17,130 bases of DNA, from assembly GCA_002425705.1 (NCBI GenBank), contig DIMT01000011.1:4879-22008 (forward strand). The letters run 5' to 3'. Every line of letters begins with the position of its first letter. Position 1 is the stretch's first letter. Positions 7,375 through 14,753 of this stretch are shown here, in pieces. Both the position numbers and the translations under genes were made by a program. The DNA comes from Firmicutes bacterium UBA5559. Lineage in GTDB: Bacteria; Bacillota; Clostridia; Peptostreptococcales; Anaerovoracaceae. The notes under the pieces were generated by a model. The model was given only the letters and a program-made list of their open reading frames with translations, had not been told where the DNA came from and did not search any database.

Positions 7375-8319
7375 TTATTCAGTGACTACATCAAAACCAG
7401 CACCCAGCCAGCCTTTTTCAGTTTCCACGCTGCCCATACCAAAGGACATGTTGTAGGCTTCAAAGCCCAGCAGTCTCAGGATACCGACAGTCTGGGAAGC
7501 AGTCTGTCCGGTGTAGCAGTAAACGATGATCTTCTTGTCTTTCGGCAGGTCTGCAAAGGATTCCTGCATGCCTGCACCCCAGGGAATGTTCACAGCTCCG
7601 GGGATATGGCCTTTTGCGTAATCTTCTGCCTGACGGACGGAGAGGATGAAGTACTCATCGGATTCGGAATCAATGATTTCTTTCACTTTTTCCGGAGCGA
7701 TGTTCTGGTTGGCGGTGTCGGTTCCATTGTAGGAAGCGACGGTTTCGAAATAGCTGGCAACAGCAGCCTGGATATCGTCATCCACTTCGTAGGTGTCGGT
7801 GGGCATTGCTACTGCAACAGTGTCCAGATATGCTTCGTGGCCATCGGTGGTGGTGATTCCTCTCAAGAATCCACCTTTGATGTTGGTGACCGGCTTGCCG
7901 GCAACATTCAGGACAGAGGTAACCTGGGACGCAGTCTGTCCGGTGTAGCAGTAAACGTAAACGGGAACATCATCGGGGATGAATTCTACATTTTCACCGA
8001 TAGCAGTGCTGGCGAAGGGCAGGTTCACCGCACCTTTAACGTGACCTTTGGCATAATCGTCCGCGGATCTTGTGTCAATGACGAACAATTCTTCACCTGC
8101 ATCCATTTTTGCCATCAGATCTTTGAAGTCGATCATGTTCTTGCTTTCGGGCAGGTTGGCGAAGTAAGCCATAGCAGCTTCTTCCACCACGTTCACTTCG
8201 GGCTCTTCCACTGCCGGGGGTTCTGCAGGAGCTTCCGCTTCCTGACCGCCACAAGCTGCAAAGGATGTGGTCATCAATGCCAGTGTCAGTAAAAGGACTA
8301 ATAATTTCTTAAATTTCAT
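7375..8319 (-). CDS. Secreted lipoprotein with two active-looking rhodanese domains
   Basis: A 314-residue predicted lipoprotein. A basic, hydrophobic signal peptide (1-22) ends in the lipobox-like SFAAC with lipidated C23, followed by a Glu/Pro/Ala-rich linker (24-47). Rhodanese domain 1 spans about 60-165 and domain 2 about 205-314. Each carries the DYAKGH(V/I)xGAVN element and an active-site loop CYTGQTASQ, with catalytic cysteines C124 and C268. Rhodaneses move sulfane sulfur through a Cys-persulfide; here this would happen outside the membrane. Both loops are nearly identical down to DNA level, which suggests recent duplication or gene conversion. The ATG at 8317-8319 has an ideal TAAGGAGG site that includes the stop of the upstream rhodanese gene (14 nt gap), so the two are co-transcribed. 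The sulfur donor and acceptor are unknown. Confidence 0.88.
   Translation of the reverse strand: MKFKKLLVLLLTLALMTTSFAACGGQEAEAPAEPPAVEEPEVNVVEEAAMAYFANLPESKNMIDFKDLMAKMDAGEELFVIDTRSADDYAKGHVKGAVNLPFASTAIGENVEFIPDDVPVYVYCYTGQTASQVTSVLNVAGKPVTNIKGGFLRGITTTDGHEAYLDTVAVAMPTDTYEVDDDIQAAVASYFETVASYNGTDTANQNIAPEKVKEIIDSESDEYFILSVRQAEDYAKGHIPGAVNIPWGAGMQESFADLPKDKKIIVYCYTGQTASQTVGILRLLGFEAYNMSFGMGSVETEKGWLGAGFDVVTE
7492..7957 (-). repeat. Direct repeat encoding the two rhodanese active-site loops
   Basis: A 27-nt block at 7499-7525 is repeated exactly at 7931-7957. Extending each block leftward to 7492 and 7924 gives 34 nt with one mismatch. The copies lie in the same reading frame and encode the catalytic loop of domain 2 and domain 1 respectively. 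Confidence 0.85.
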
Positions 8320-8333
8320 ACCTTACTTCCTCC

Positions 8334-9254
8334 TTAGGATGCATCTTTTTTGCCTGGGGCCACAGCGGCTCCTTCCGGCATTTCAACTGGATTGTTGGGA
8401 TTGCTGGACCATTCCAGGTAAGCCCCGTCATAGATCCTGATGTTTCGGTACCCTGCATTATAAAGTGTTAAGAACACTGGTGCAGCTCGCATGGATGTCT
8501 GGCAGTACACGATGATTTCCTGTTCCGGTCTCATGCCGTTATCGACAAAGTTGATCCGGGTCGCCTGGACATCTTTAAAGGTATTGTCGGTATAGAAAAT
8601 AGTATTGTAATCCACCATAACGGATGAGGGAATCTTACCCTTTTCCAGGTATTCCGCCTCTGTTCTTACATCCAGCAGCACCAAATTGGGGTTGGGCTCA
8701 TCCAGCTGGCTCTTCACATCCTTGATGTTGGCCAGATAGGCTTCATTCTTTTCACCGGCTTTGTAAACACTGGCCTTGATGGTTGGTTCTTCCTTGCTCA
8801 GGACGATCCCCTCCGCTTCAATAGCCTGGATGCCTCCATCGATGACTCTGGCATTTTCATTTCCGTACATCAGGAAAGTCCACCAAAGTCTTGCGGCACT
8901 CATCCGGTCATTGTCATAAATCAATAGGATGGAATCATTTTCGATTCCCTTATCGCTCATAGCTTTTTCGAATTTGGATTTGGATGCCAGCATGTTGTCC
9001 ACCGGGACGTTGATGACGATATCATCCTTTACGATATTGACGGCGCCCTCCACGTGGCCCTTAGCGTAATCTTCTGCCTTCTGCATATCGATTACCTGAA
9101 CCTTCTCATCGCTTTCCAGAAGCTGAGCAAGCTCGGCGGCACTGATGATCTGCGGCTCTGTTTCCACGTAGTCGGAAGGGTTACAGCCGGAAAAAGCAAC
9201 TGCAAGAATGACGATCAGCGCTGCAAATGTTAAATTTTTGGCAATCAATCGCAC
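8334..9254 (-). CDS. Secreted thiosulfate sulfurtransferase-like lipoprotein (tandem rhodanese)
   Basis: A 306-residue predicted lipoprotein. The signal peptide (1-23) ends in the lipobox AFSGC with C24. The two-domain plan is that of classical thiosulfate sulfurtransferases. The N-terminal rhodanese domain (about 35-155) has aspartate (D114 in LLIYDNDRMSA) where the catalytic cysteine would be and should be inactive. The C-terminal domain (about 175-290) has VYCQTSMRA with catalytic C251. The start is GTG at 9252-9254 with AAGGAGG six nt upstream; no ATG serves better. It is the first gene of a two-gene operon with the double-rhodanese lipoprotein. The KAEDYAKGHVEGAVN element matches the one in its neighbour closely, so the genes are probably related by duplication. 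Donor (thiosulfate or other) and acceptor are not predictable. Confidence 0.86.
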   Translation of the reverse strand: MRLIAKNLTFAALIVILAVAFSGCNPSDYVETEPQIISAAELAQLLESDEKVQVIDMQKAEDYAKGHVEGAVNIVKDDIVINVPVDNMLASKSKFEKAMSDKGIENDSILLIYDNDRMSAARLWWTFLMYGNENARVIDGGIQAIEAEGIVLSKEEPTIKASVYKAGEKNEAYLANIKDVKSQLDEPNPNLVLLDVRTEAEYLEKGKIPSSVMVDYNTIFYTDNTFKDVQATRINFVDNGMRPEQEIIVYCQTSMRAAPVFLTLYNAGYRNIRIYDGAYLEWSSNPNNPVEMPEGAAVAPGKKDAS

Positions 9255-9319
9255 AGCTTTCCTCCTTCTTTTTTTGGGGTGTACTTTTACTCAGTAACGG
9301 TCGGTAAACTGTCATACTC

Positions 9320-9348
9320 ATCATAATATAATTTCTCTTCTTTGTGAT
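9320..9348 (-). promoter_or_regulatory. Candidate promoter of the rhodanese operon
   Basis: On the minus strand, ATCACA (9348-9343; four of six matches to TTGACA), a 17-nt spacer and TATGAT (9325-9320) lie in an AT-rich intergenic stretch. The predicted leader is about 58 nt. The alternative -10 TATATT overlaps it. Confidence 0.45.
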
Positions 9349-9424
9349 ATAATTATCTATTATGCAGCATATCATTATTTTATGGTTGAGGAAATTTTAA
9401 CAATATGCCCCCGGGACCCTTCTA

Positions 9425-9433
9425 TGTTATGAT
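9425..9433 (+). promoter_or_regulatory. Extended -10 promoter element upstream of the GT39 gene
   Basis: TGTTATGAT is an extended -10 (TG at 9425-9426, TATGAT at 9428-9433) matching the form upstream of the LpdD-like gene. No good -35 is found at 17 nt (ATGCCC), so it would depend on the TG motif. The predicted leader is about 49 nt. Confidence 0.45.
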
Positions 9434-9450
9434 ATTTCATAAGGATCCAA

Positions 9451-9468
9451 TCGGATCCGAATAATTCG
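9451..9468 (+). promoter_or_regulatory. Adjacent short palindromes in the GT39 leader (possible operator)
   Basis: A 10-nt perfect palindrome TCGGATCCGA (9451-9460) is immediately joined to CGAATAATTCG (9458-9468). A further GGATCC lies at 9443-9448. All are between the predicted transcription start and the ribosome binding site. They could be an operator or a chance occurrence. Confidence 0.25.
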
Positions 9469-9488
9469 ATAGGGAGGCACCCCGAGCC

Positions 9489-11102
9489 ATGCTGAAGACC
9501 CAGCCCTTCAATCCCATAACTAAAAATCCACCGGTTCGCCGACCGGACCTTTTGCTTCTGGTTTATCTGGTGGCCTACTTTTTCGTGAACCTGGCTTTTC
9601 TAACCGACTATCCCTTCGTCCATTCCGACGAAGCCTGGCTTTCCGGCCTGACCAGGAACATGATGGAATCCGGCAGTCTGGGGGTCACAGAGACTTTTTT
9701 TGATCTGAAGCCAAGGTGGCCCCACGGCATCAAATCCCTTTTCCACCTGTTTCAGATGCCCTTCATCCTGGTGTTTGGCTACTCGGTAAGCGCCGTCCGG
9801 CTCCTATCCCTGGTATTTTCAATTGTCACCCTGATAATTTTTTACTTTTTTTTGCAAACACTTATTGAGAAATCCGGTGAAAATTCCAACAATCTGCCCC
9901 TGCTGGGTACCATCCTGCTTTCTCTTAATATTCAATACATCTACGCCTCCCATTTTGCCCGTCAGGAAATCCTCCTGATTGCCGGACTTCTCGGGTGCGC
10001 CCTGCTGATTCTGCGGGGTCATCCTCTAGTCGCCGGAATCGTAACCGGCCTATGCGTCGGGCTTCATCCCAACAGCTTTATGATCGGGACCATGGGACTG
10101 GCCCTGACCCTGGCTTCTCTTCGCCGGAATCCCGTTCAGGCCTTTCGGTTCTCTTTTGGTGCTGGAATCTTCGCTCTGGTCTTTGTTGTATTAAGCTTTG
10201 CCTGGGATCCGGCCTTTCCTTTCCATTATTTTCAGTACGGCAACAGTGAATTTGATGTAGGCGCTCCGGTTCACAACAAGCTGGCTGAATTTCCCTTGTT
10301 CCTGGAAAAAATCTGGCATCAGGTCAGCGGTACCTACCATGTGCCGGATATCCGGGCCTGGATGATTCTATTTGGCCTGACGATTCCCGCCGGACTTCTT
10401 CTGGCTGCTATCGATAAAAAAGATAACCGTTCTCTGCTGTTTCTCTATCGTGGACTTCTGGGAATCTTCCTGGGCATGGTGATCATCGGCCGCTACAATC
10501 AGACCAGCATTATTTTCTTCTTTCCCCTTCTTGGGGCTCTTCTGGTGCTGATTCTTCACCGAATCTTGGGTGGGAAGCAAAAAAAAGCCCTGGTTGCCCT
10601 GGCTTTTCTTCTTCTCATCGGCGGTTCCGCCCTTCATACCTGGCAGAATGTGACTCCCTGGCTTCCCGCCTCAGAATCGGCAGACCAAGCGGAGACCTAC
10701 GAAAGATATCTGGATGAAATCGGTTCAGCGGTGCCAGCCGACAGCCGGGTGCTGGCAAACCTCAACACGGATTACTATTTCAAAAACGGCAGACTCCGGG
10801 ACGTCCGGAATCTGACTTATCTTAAAGAAAACGGTCTGTCGGTGGAGGACTACATCCGGCAGAACCGCATTCAGTACATCATCCTTTCCGATGAAATGGA
10901 TTTCCTTTACCAAAGACGTCCGGTATGGAATATGATTTACGGGAATCCCCGTTATGTGCCAGAACTCCGGCAGTTTACAGAAGAGAAGTGCACCCTGGTC
11001 CACCAGTTTCAGGATAACACCTACGGCATCCGGGTTGTCGGATACATGCGCTCAGACCTGGACTTCACCGTTCAGATCTTTAAAGTACAGAATCTTATCT
11101 GA
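9489..11102 (+). CDS. GT39 / ArnT-like polytopic glycosyltransferase (GT-C fold)
   Basis: A 537-residue integral membrane protein with roughly 9-11 hydrophobic segments up to about residue 385 and a soluble C-terminal part (about 390-537). The first extracytoplasmic loop carries the GT-C acidic pair in HSDEAW (D47, E48). ASHFARQE (153-160) and GLHPN (191-195) fit the dolichyl-phosphate mannosyltransferase/ArnT superfamily, whose members transfer a sugar from a polyprenyl-phosphate carrier to a lipid, protein or polymer on the outer face. The ATG at 9489 has GGGAGG about 11 nt upstream, slightly long. It is monocistronic and divergent from the rhodanese operon. Its 3' end overlaps the oppositely oriented ABC ATPase gene by 51 bp. 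A natural sugar donor would be the product of the GT2 encoded in the converging operon (inference). Confidence 0.85.
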   Translation: MLKTQPFNPITKNPPVRRPDLLLLVYLVAYFFVNLAFLTDYPFVHSDEAWLSGLTRNMMESGSLGVTETFFDLKPRWPHGIKSLFHLFQMPFILVFGYSVSAVRLLSLVFSIVTLIIFYFFLQTLIEKSGENSNNLPLLGTILLSLNIQYIYASHFARQEILLIAGLLGCALLILRGHPLVAGIVTGLCVGLHPNSFMIGTMGLALTLASLRRNPVQAFRFSFGAGIFALVFVVLSFAWDPAFPFHYFQYGNSEFDVGAPVHNKLAEFPLFLEKIWHQVSGTYHVPDIRAWMILFGLTIPAGLLLAAIDKKDNRSLLFLYRGLLGIFLGMVIIGRYNQTSIIFFFPLLGALLVLILHRILGGKQKKALVALAFLLLIGGSALHTWQNVTPWLPASESADQAETYERYLDEIGSAVPADSRVLANLNTDYYFKNGRLRDVRNLTYLKENGLSVEDYIRQNRIQYIILSDEMDFLYQRRPVWNMIYGNPRYVPELRQFTEEKCTLVHQFQDNTYGIRVVGYMRSDLDFTVQIFKVQNLI

Positions 11103-11672
11103 TAAAAATGCCGCCTCCTGGGGATCATGAGTGACGAAGATCACCGTCAGACCCCGTTCTTTCCAGATTTTCAGAAGCAGCCTCTGGGCTGCTTCTCTGC
11201 TTTCCGGATCCAGGCTGGAAAAGGGTTCATCCATTAAAAGCACCCTGCTTTCCACAGCCAAGGCACGGGCTAGCGCCCCCCGCTGTTTCATTCCTCCGGA
11301 AAGCTGGTGGGGATAATAGTCATAATAGTCTTCCAGCCCCACTTCCTTCAGAACAGATTCTGCTTGTTTCCGGGCTTCTGCCCTGCTTTTACCGGAACTT
11401 TTCTGGATGGCGTAGGCGATATTATCTCCCAGGGTCCGCCAGGGAAAAAGCTGATGAAAATCCTGAAAAATCATAAATATCTGTCGGGAAGGCCTCCCTC
11501 CCTCTAAGAAGCCGCCGATGTATTTCAACAGGGTCGTCTTGCCACAGCCAGAGGGCCCCAGAATGGAGACGAATTCGCCGCTCTTCACTTTCAGGTTTAA
11601 GCCATTGAGCACCCGCCTGGTATCTCCGCCGCTTTCATATTCGACGATGGCATTGCTGATGTTGATGTCCAT
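11052..11672 (-). CDS. NitT/TauT-family ABC transporter ATP-binding protein, shortened
   Basis: A 206-residue cytoplasmic ATPase of the SsuB/TauB type. Motifs in order are Walker A GPSGCGKTT, Q-loop in IFQDFHQLFPW, signature LSGGMKQR, Walker B VLLMDEPFSSLD and the H-loop histidine in FVTHDPQEA, so all catalytic elements are present. It is clearly shorter than the 240-260 residues usual for the family. About 15 residues are missing between Walker A and the Q-loop (25 residues from the Walker lysine to the Q-loop glutamine, versus about 40), and the C-terminal tail after the H-loop is also short. The ATG at 11670-11672 has AAAGGA six nt upstream and lies 3 nt after the permease stop. It is the last gene of the six-gene operon, overlapping the converging GT39 gene. 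Whether the shortened beta subdomain still works is open. Confidence 0.85.
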   Translation of the reverse strand: MDINISNAIVEYESGGDTRRVLNGLNLKVKSGEFVSILGPSGCGKTTLLKYIGGFLEGGRPSRQIFMIFQDFHQLFPWRTLGDNIAYAIQKSSGKSRAEARKQAESVLKEVGLEDYYDYYPHQLSGGMKQRGALARALAVESRVLLMDEPFSSLDPESREAAQRLLLKIWKERGLTVIFVTHDPQEAAFLSDKILYFKDLNGEVQV

Positions 11673-11675
11673 AGG

Positions 11676-12497
11676 TCATCCTTTCTTCGGATTCCATTTG
11701 CCGATGGTTTTTCGTTCAATCCAATTGAATAAAAGGGTTTCCATCATAAAACCCAGCAGAATCACCACCAGAATTCCGGCAAACAGCCCCGGTGTGTTCA
11801 TAAATGTCCGCTGTTTAAAGATATACCAGCCGATTCCGCCCTTCAGGCCAATGGCACCAAAGACCATTTCCGCTCCGATCAGCGCTCGCCAGCTCCGGGC
11901 AAAGGCAATCCGGATGCCGGAAAGAAGATAGGGCAGGGCAAATTTCATTTTAATCTCCATCGCGATGGAAATAGGCGAAAGCTCCAGGTTTTTCCCCACA
12001 TCCAGATAGATGGCCGGAACCTCCTGGAATCCGGCCCGCAGGTTGATGAGGATGGGCCAGAGGGCGGAATGGATGATGATGACCAGAATGCTCAGGTCAC
12101 CGGTACCGAACCAGATGATGATCAGGGGGAGCAGGGCCAGCGCCGGCAGGGGATGACCCATTACTGACAGAACCTTTACCAGTCCTTCTAAAATCTTGGA
12201 ATGTTGGGAGGCCAGCGCCATCAGGATACCGAGGGCCGTGGCCGCCAGAATCCCGGTGATGATGATCGTCAGGGAGTATCCGATTTGATAGGCCAGATCT
12301 CCTCGAACCAGGGAATCCCCAAGGGTTTCCAGCACCTGGGCCGGTCCCGGCAGCAACAGGGGAGAAACCCATTCCAGTGTATGGGCAATCTGCCACAATC
12401 CCAGAAGAAATAAGACCCAGTTGAGCTGGATCAAAAATCCCTCCTTTTCCTTTTTCATCGGCGCTGCTTTATTCTTACCGGTTTCCCTCTTCAACAT
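11676..12497 (-). CDS. NitT/TauT-family ABC transporter permease
   Basis: A polytopic permease of the binding-protein-dependent transport family (SsuC/TauC type), about 273 residues, with around six transmembrane segments after a short basic N-terminus. Family features include GHPLPALALLPLIIIWFG in the middle and GAEMVFGAIGLKGGIGW towards the end. The cytoplasmic coupling (EAA) loop is at about 160-195 but is degenerate: where most relatives read EAA---G, this protein has DVGKNLELS. I chose ATG 12497, which follows CAGGGAAAG and overlaps the binding-protein gene by 23 nt. Alternatives are TTG 12530, ATG 12524 and ATG 12458 (MKKEKEG), the last without a ribosome binding site. Translational coupling with the binding protein is likely. 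The transported compound is not identifiable from sequence; nitrate, sulfonate or vitamin precursors are family options. Confidence 0.85.
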   Translation of the reverse strand: MLKRETGKNKAAPMKKEKEGFLIQLNWVLFLLGLWQIAHTLEWVSPLLLPGPAQVLETLGDSLVRGDLAYQIGYSLTIIITGILAATALGILMALASQHSKILEGLVKVLSVMGHPLPALALLPLIIIWFGTGDLSILVIIIHSALWPILINLRAGFQEVPAIYLDVGKNLELSPISIAMEIKMKFALPYLLSGIRIAFARSWRALIGAEMVFGAIGLKGGIGWYIFKQRTFMNTPGLFAGILVVILLGFMMETLLFNWIERKTIGKWNPKKG

Positions 12498-13476
12498 CTT
12501 TCCCTGCTTTCTCAAATACCACATCCTCAAAACGAATCGGGGTTTTCAGGATTCCGATCCGGTGCATTTCTTTTGCCAGTTTGTCCAGTCCCGTCAGCTC
12601 ATTGGAATAAATGGTTCCCCGATAAGTCATCTGGGCCTTCAGGGTTTCTTCGTCGATTCCGTAAATGGGGGCAAGCAGAGCAACCGCTTCATCCAAATTG
12701 TTGTTGATATAGTCGATAGCCTGGTTCAGGGCCCTGAGGACGGCTTCGTATTCTGCCGGGTAATCCTCGTAAAACCGGATTGGAGCAACCCCGGTGATGA
12801 AGGTAAAGGGCTGACCCATGATTTCTTCTCCGGTGGCAATGATGTGCATGCCAGCTTCCAGCTCCCGGTCCAGATAGGGGGGGGTAGCAAAGTGGGCGAC
12901 GATTTCCGTATCCGCCATCAGCGCATCCATGGCATCGGGGTGGGACAGGGAAACGATTTGATTGTCGAACTGGTTGGGATTCCCAAATACCTGATCGCTG
13001 GCAATGGACAGCAGGATGTGCTGCGTGGATCCGGGGGACAAGATGGCAATTCGGTGATGATTCTTGAAATCCTTGAGACTTCGGATATCTTTCTGATCTG
13101 TTACCAGCGCTACCTGATTAAAGGATATGCCGGTAGCATATTTCCATTCCATACCGTTATCGATTCCCACCAGTACCGGAGCCGGTCCCATGAATCCGAA
13201 ATCCACTTCTCCCGCCAGCATAGCTTCCCGAATGGGGGTGGGCCCTCCAAATTGCTTCCAGCTTACCTTTACACCCGGTAGCTCCCTTTCAAGGAGTCCC
13301 TGTTCCCTCATGATCTGAAGGGGGGCATAGGCAATGCCAAACTGCTCGGCAATCCGAATTTCCGTTTTTCCCTCCGGCCCGGTGGCCTTCTGAACGCATC
13401 CGGGCTGAATCAGGAGGATCATCATCAGAAAAATCAGCGGAACGAATCTCTTCCGGATTTTTTTTGCTTTATTCAT
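12475..13476 (-). CDS. ABC transporter substrate-binding lipoprotein, NitT/TauT (NMT1-like) family
   Basis: A 333-residue predicted lipoprotein. Its basic signal peptide (1-26) ends in a non-ideal lipobox IQPGC with C27. The mature protein begins with TEIRIAEQFGIAYAPLQIMREQGLLE, the characteristic opening of TauA/SsuA/NMT1-like binding proteins (periplasmic binding protein type 2). AMLAGEVDFGFMGPAPVL follows, the hinge-region motif of this family, then ILSPGSTQHILL. It delivers a small anionic or heterocyclic ligand to the cognate permease. The ATG at 13474-13476 has GAAAGGG about 7 nt upstream, 41 nt after the ATP-grasp gene. It shares the operon with sugar-modifying enzymes, which is unusual for this transporter family. 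The ligand is unknown. Confidence 0.87.
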   Translation of the reverse strand: MNKAKKIRKRFVPLIFLMMILLIQPGCVQKATGPEGKTEIRIAEQFGIAYAPLQIMREQGLLERELPGVKVSWKQFGGPTPIREAMLAGEVDFGFMGPAPVLVGIDNGMEWKYATGISFNQVALVTDQKDIRSLKDFKNHHRIAILSPGSTQHILLSIASDQVFGNPNQFDNQIVSLSHPDAMDALMADTEIVAHFATPPYLDRELEAGMHIIATGEEIMGQPFTFITGVAPIRFYEDYPAEYEAVLRALNQAIDYINNNLDEAVALLAPIYGIDEETLKAQMTYRGTIYSNELTGLDKLAKEMHRIGILKTPIRFEDVVFEKAGKDVEEGNR

Positions 13477-13517
13477 TTGAAACCCTTTCTTCTCTATGTT
13501 TATCTCGCTCTCGATTC

Positions 13518-14753
13518 TTAAAGGGGGAATCTTCGATACAGGTTATGACCCTGCCCATCCAGGATCCGGAAGTTTTCCAGAAAGCCCTCCAACGAGGCGG
13601 TCAGGTCTCCCTCTTCCCGAAAAAAAACACAGTAGCCAAATCTTGCAGTTGCATCCTCCGTTGGATGAATCCACTGACCCGGCTGAAAATTATATCCGGC
13701 CGCAACCACATTTTCCATGGATAAAAGATCTTCAAGGGGAGTAATTTCCCTAATCTGTCCGGGATGGGCAAACATCAGCTGGACAGAGGCCTTTGCCTCG
13801 GTTCGGAAGCAATCCCAGCCTTCTCTCCAATGGGTCCCAGGCTCTTCTCCCAGCGCATGGGCCATGACAGCATCCAGAATGTCAAACCCGGTTATTTTCG
13901 GAATAATGAGGTCTTCGAAAGCTCCGCCGATCCGAAAGGCGGCCTCGTTGACCAGGACTCCCTGACCACCTGCCAGCAACTGGATGTAGAGGGGGCCTTC
14001 CTCCAGCTCAAAGGCCTCCGCCACCCGTTGGGAAACCTCCTCGATTTCCTCTTTCAGTTCCTGATGGATGGTAGGAAAGCGGTGGGAGGTACAGATGCCG
14101 ATATTCAGGGGATCTTCCATCAAGACCCGATCGGTTACCGTAAGGAGGGTCAGCTTCCCCTTTTTCACCCAGCCACTGACCGTAATCTCATCCGACGGGT
14201 AAAAGGCCTCCAGCAGCGCCTCTTTTTCCCTGGAATAGGAGAGGGTCTTCGTCAGCATGGGGGCGGCCTGTTCCACGACCTCCAGTCGGTACACCCCTCG
14301 CTGTCCCTGGGAGTCCAGGGGTTTCAGCACCACCGGTCCGGGGAAAAGGGCCTTCAGTTTCGGGAAGTCGGTATGCTCGTTCACCAGGCAATAGTCCACG
14401 GTGGGAATATGGTGTTGATGAAATAAGGCTTTCATTTCCCTCTTGTTGGTCAGGGACCTGGCCTGAACAGCGCTGATCAGGGTGGGAAGCCCCAGAGCTT
14501 CTGCCACCAAAGCCGATGTCAGCACCGGCTGATCGGTGCCCAGTGTCATGATGCCGTCCACCCCAAACTCTGCCGCCGCCTTTTGGCAGGCTTCCGGATT
14601 AAAGGTACTGGCGGGGGCGTAATAGTCGGCCAAAGCGGCTCCCGGCGATGAGGGGAGCATATCCGCCACTACTGTTTCCAGTCCCAGGGATTTTGCTTGA
14701 TGCAGAGCATTGAGTTGGCAGGTTCCCCCGCCGAGAATCATGATTTTTTTCAT
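13518..14753 (-). CDS. ATP-grasp ligase (carbamoyl-phosphate-synthase/PurK-like fold)
   Basis: A 412-residue soluble ATP-grasp enzyme. ATP-grasp ligases join a carboxylate, activated as acyl-phosphate, to an amine or thiol. The N-terminal preATP-grasp domain begins MKKIMILGGGTCQLNALHQAK. The ATP-binding part shows VVLKPLDSQGQRGV (141-154, with K144 and a glycine-rich loop), an acidic EALLEAF hinge (178-184) and the metal-binding strand NEAAFRIGG (269-277). I chose ATG 14753, which has AGGAG 7 nt upstream and overlaps the GT2 stop by 4 nt (ATGA). A longer frame from 14801 would lie within the GT2 gene. Next to a sugar aminotransferase and a GT2, it might acylate an amino sugar with an amino acid or small acid, but amino-acid ligases of unrelated pathways look alike. 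Substrates are unknown. Confidence 0.83.
   Translation of the reverse strand: MKKIMILGGGTCQLNALHQAKSLGLETVVADMLPSSPGAALADYYAPASTFNPEACQKAAAEFGVDGIMTLGTDQPVLTSALVAEALGLPTLISAVQARSLTNKREMKALFHQHHIPTVDYCLVNEHTDFPKLKALFPGPVVLKPLDSQGQRGVYRLEVVEQAAPMLTKTLSYSREKEALLEAFYPSDEITVSGWVKKGKLTLLTVTDRVLMEDPLNIGICTSHRFPTIHQELKEEIEEVSQRVAEAFELEEGPLYIQLLAGGQGVLVNEAAFRIGGAFEDLIIPKITGFDILDAVMAHALGEEPGTHWREGWDCFRTEAKASVQLMFAHPGQIREITPLEDLLSMENVVAAGYNFQPGQWIHPTEDATARFGYCVFFREEGDLTASLEGFLENFRILDGQGHNLYRRFPL

Noticed and set aside
12498..12530. TTG start at 12530 for the permease
   Set aside because: It lies further inside the binding-protein gene without a Shine-Dalgarno sequence; ATG 12497 has CAGGGAAAG in front. 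The choice against ATG 12458 remains uncertain.
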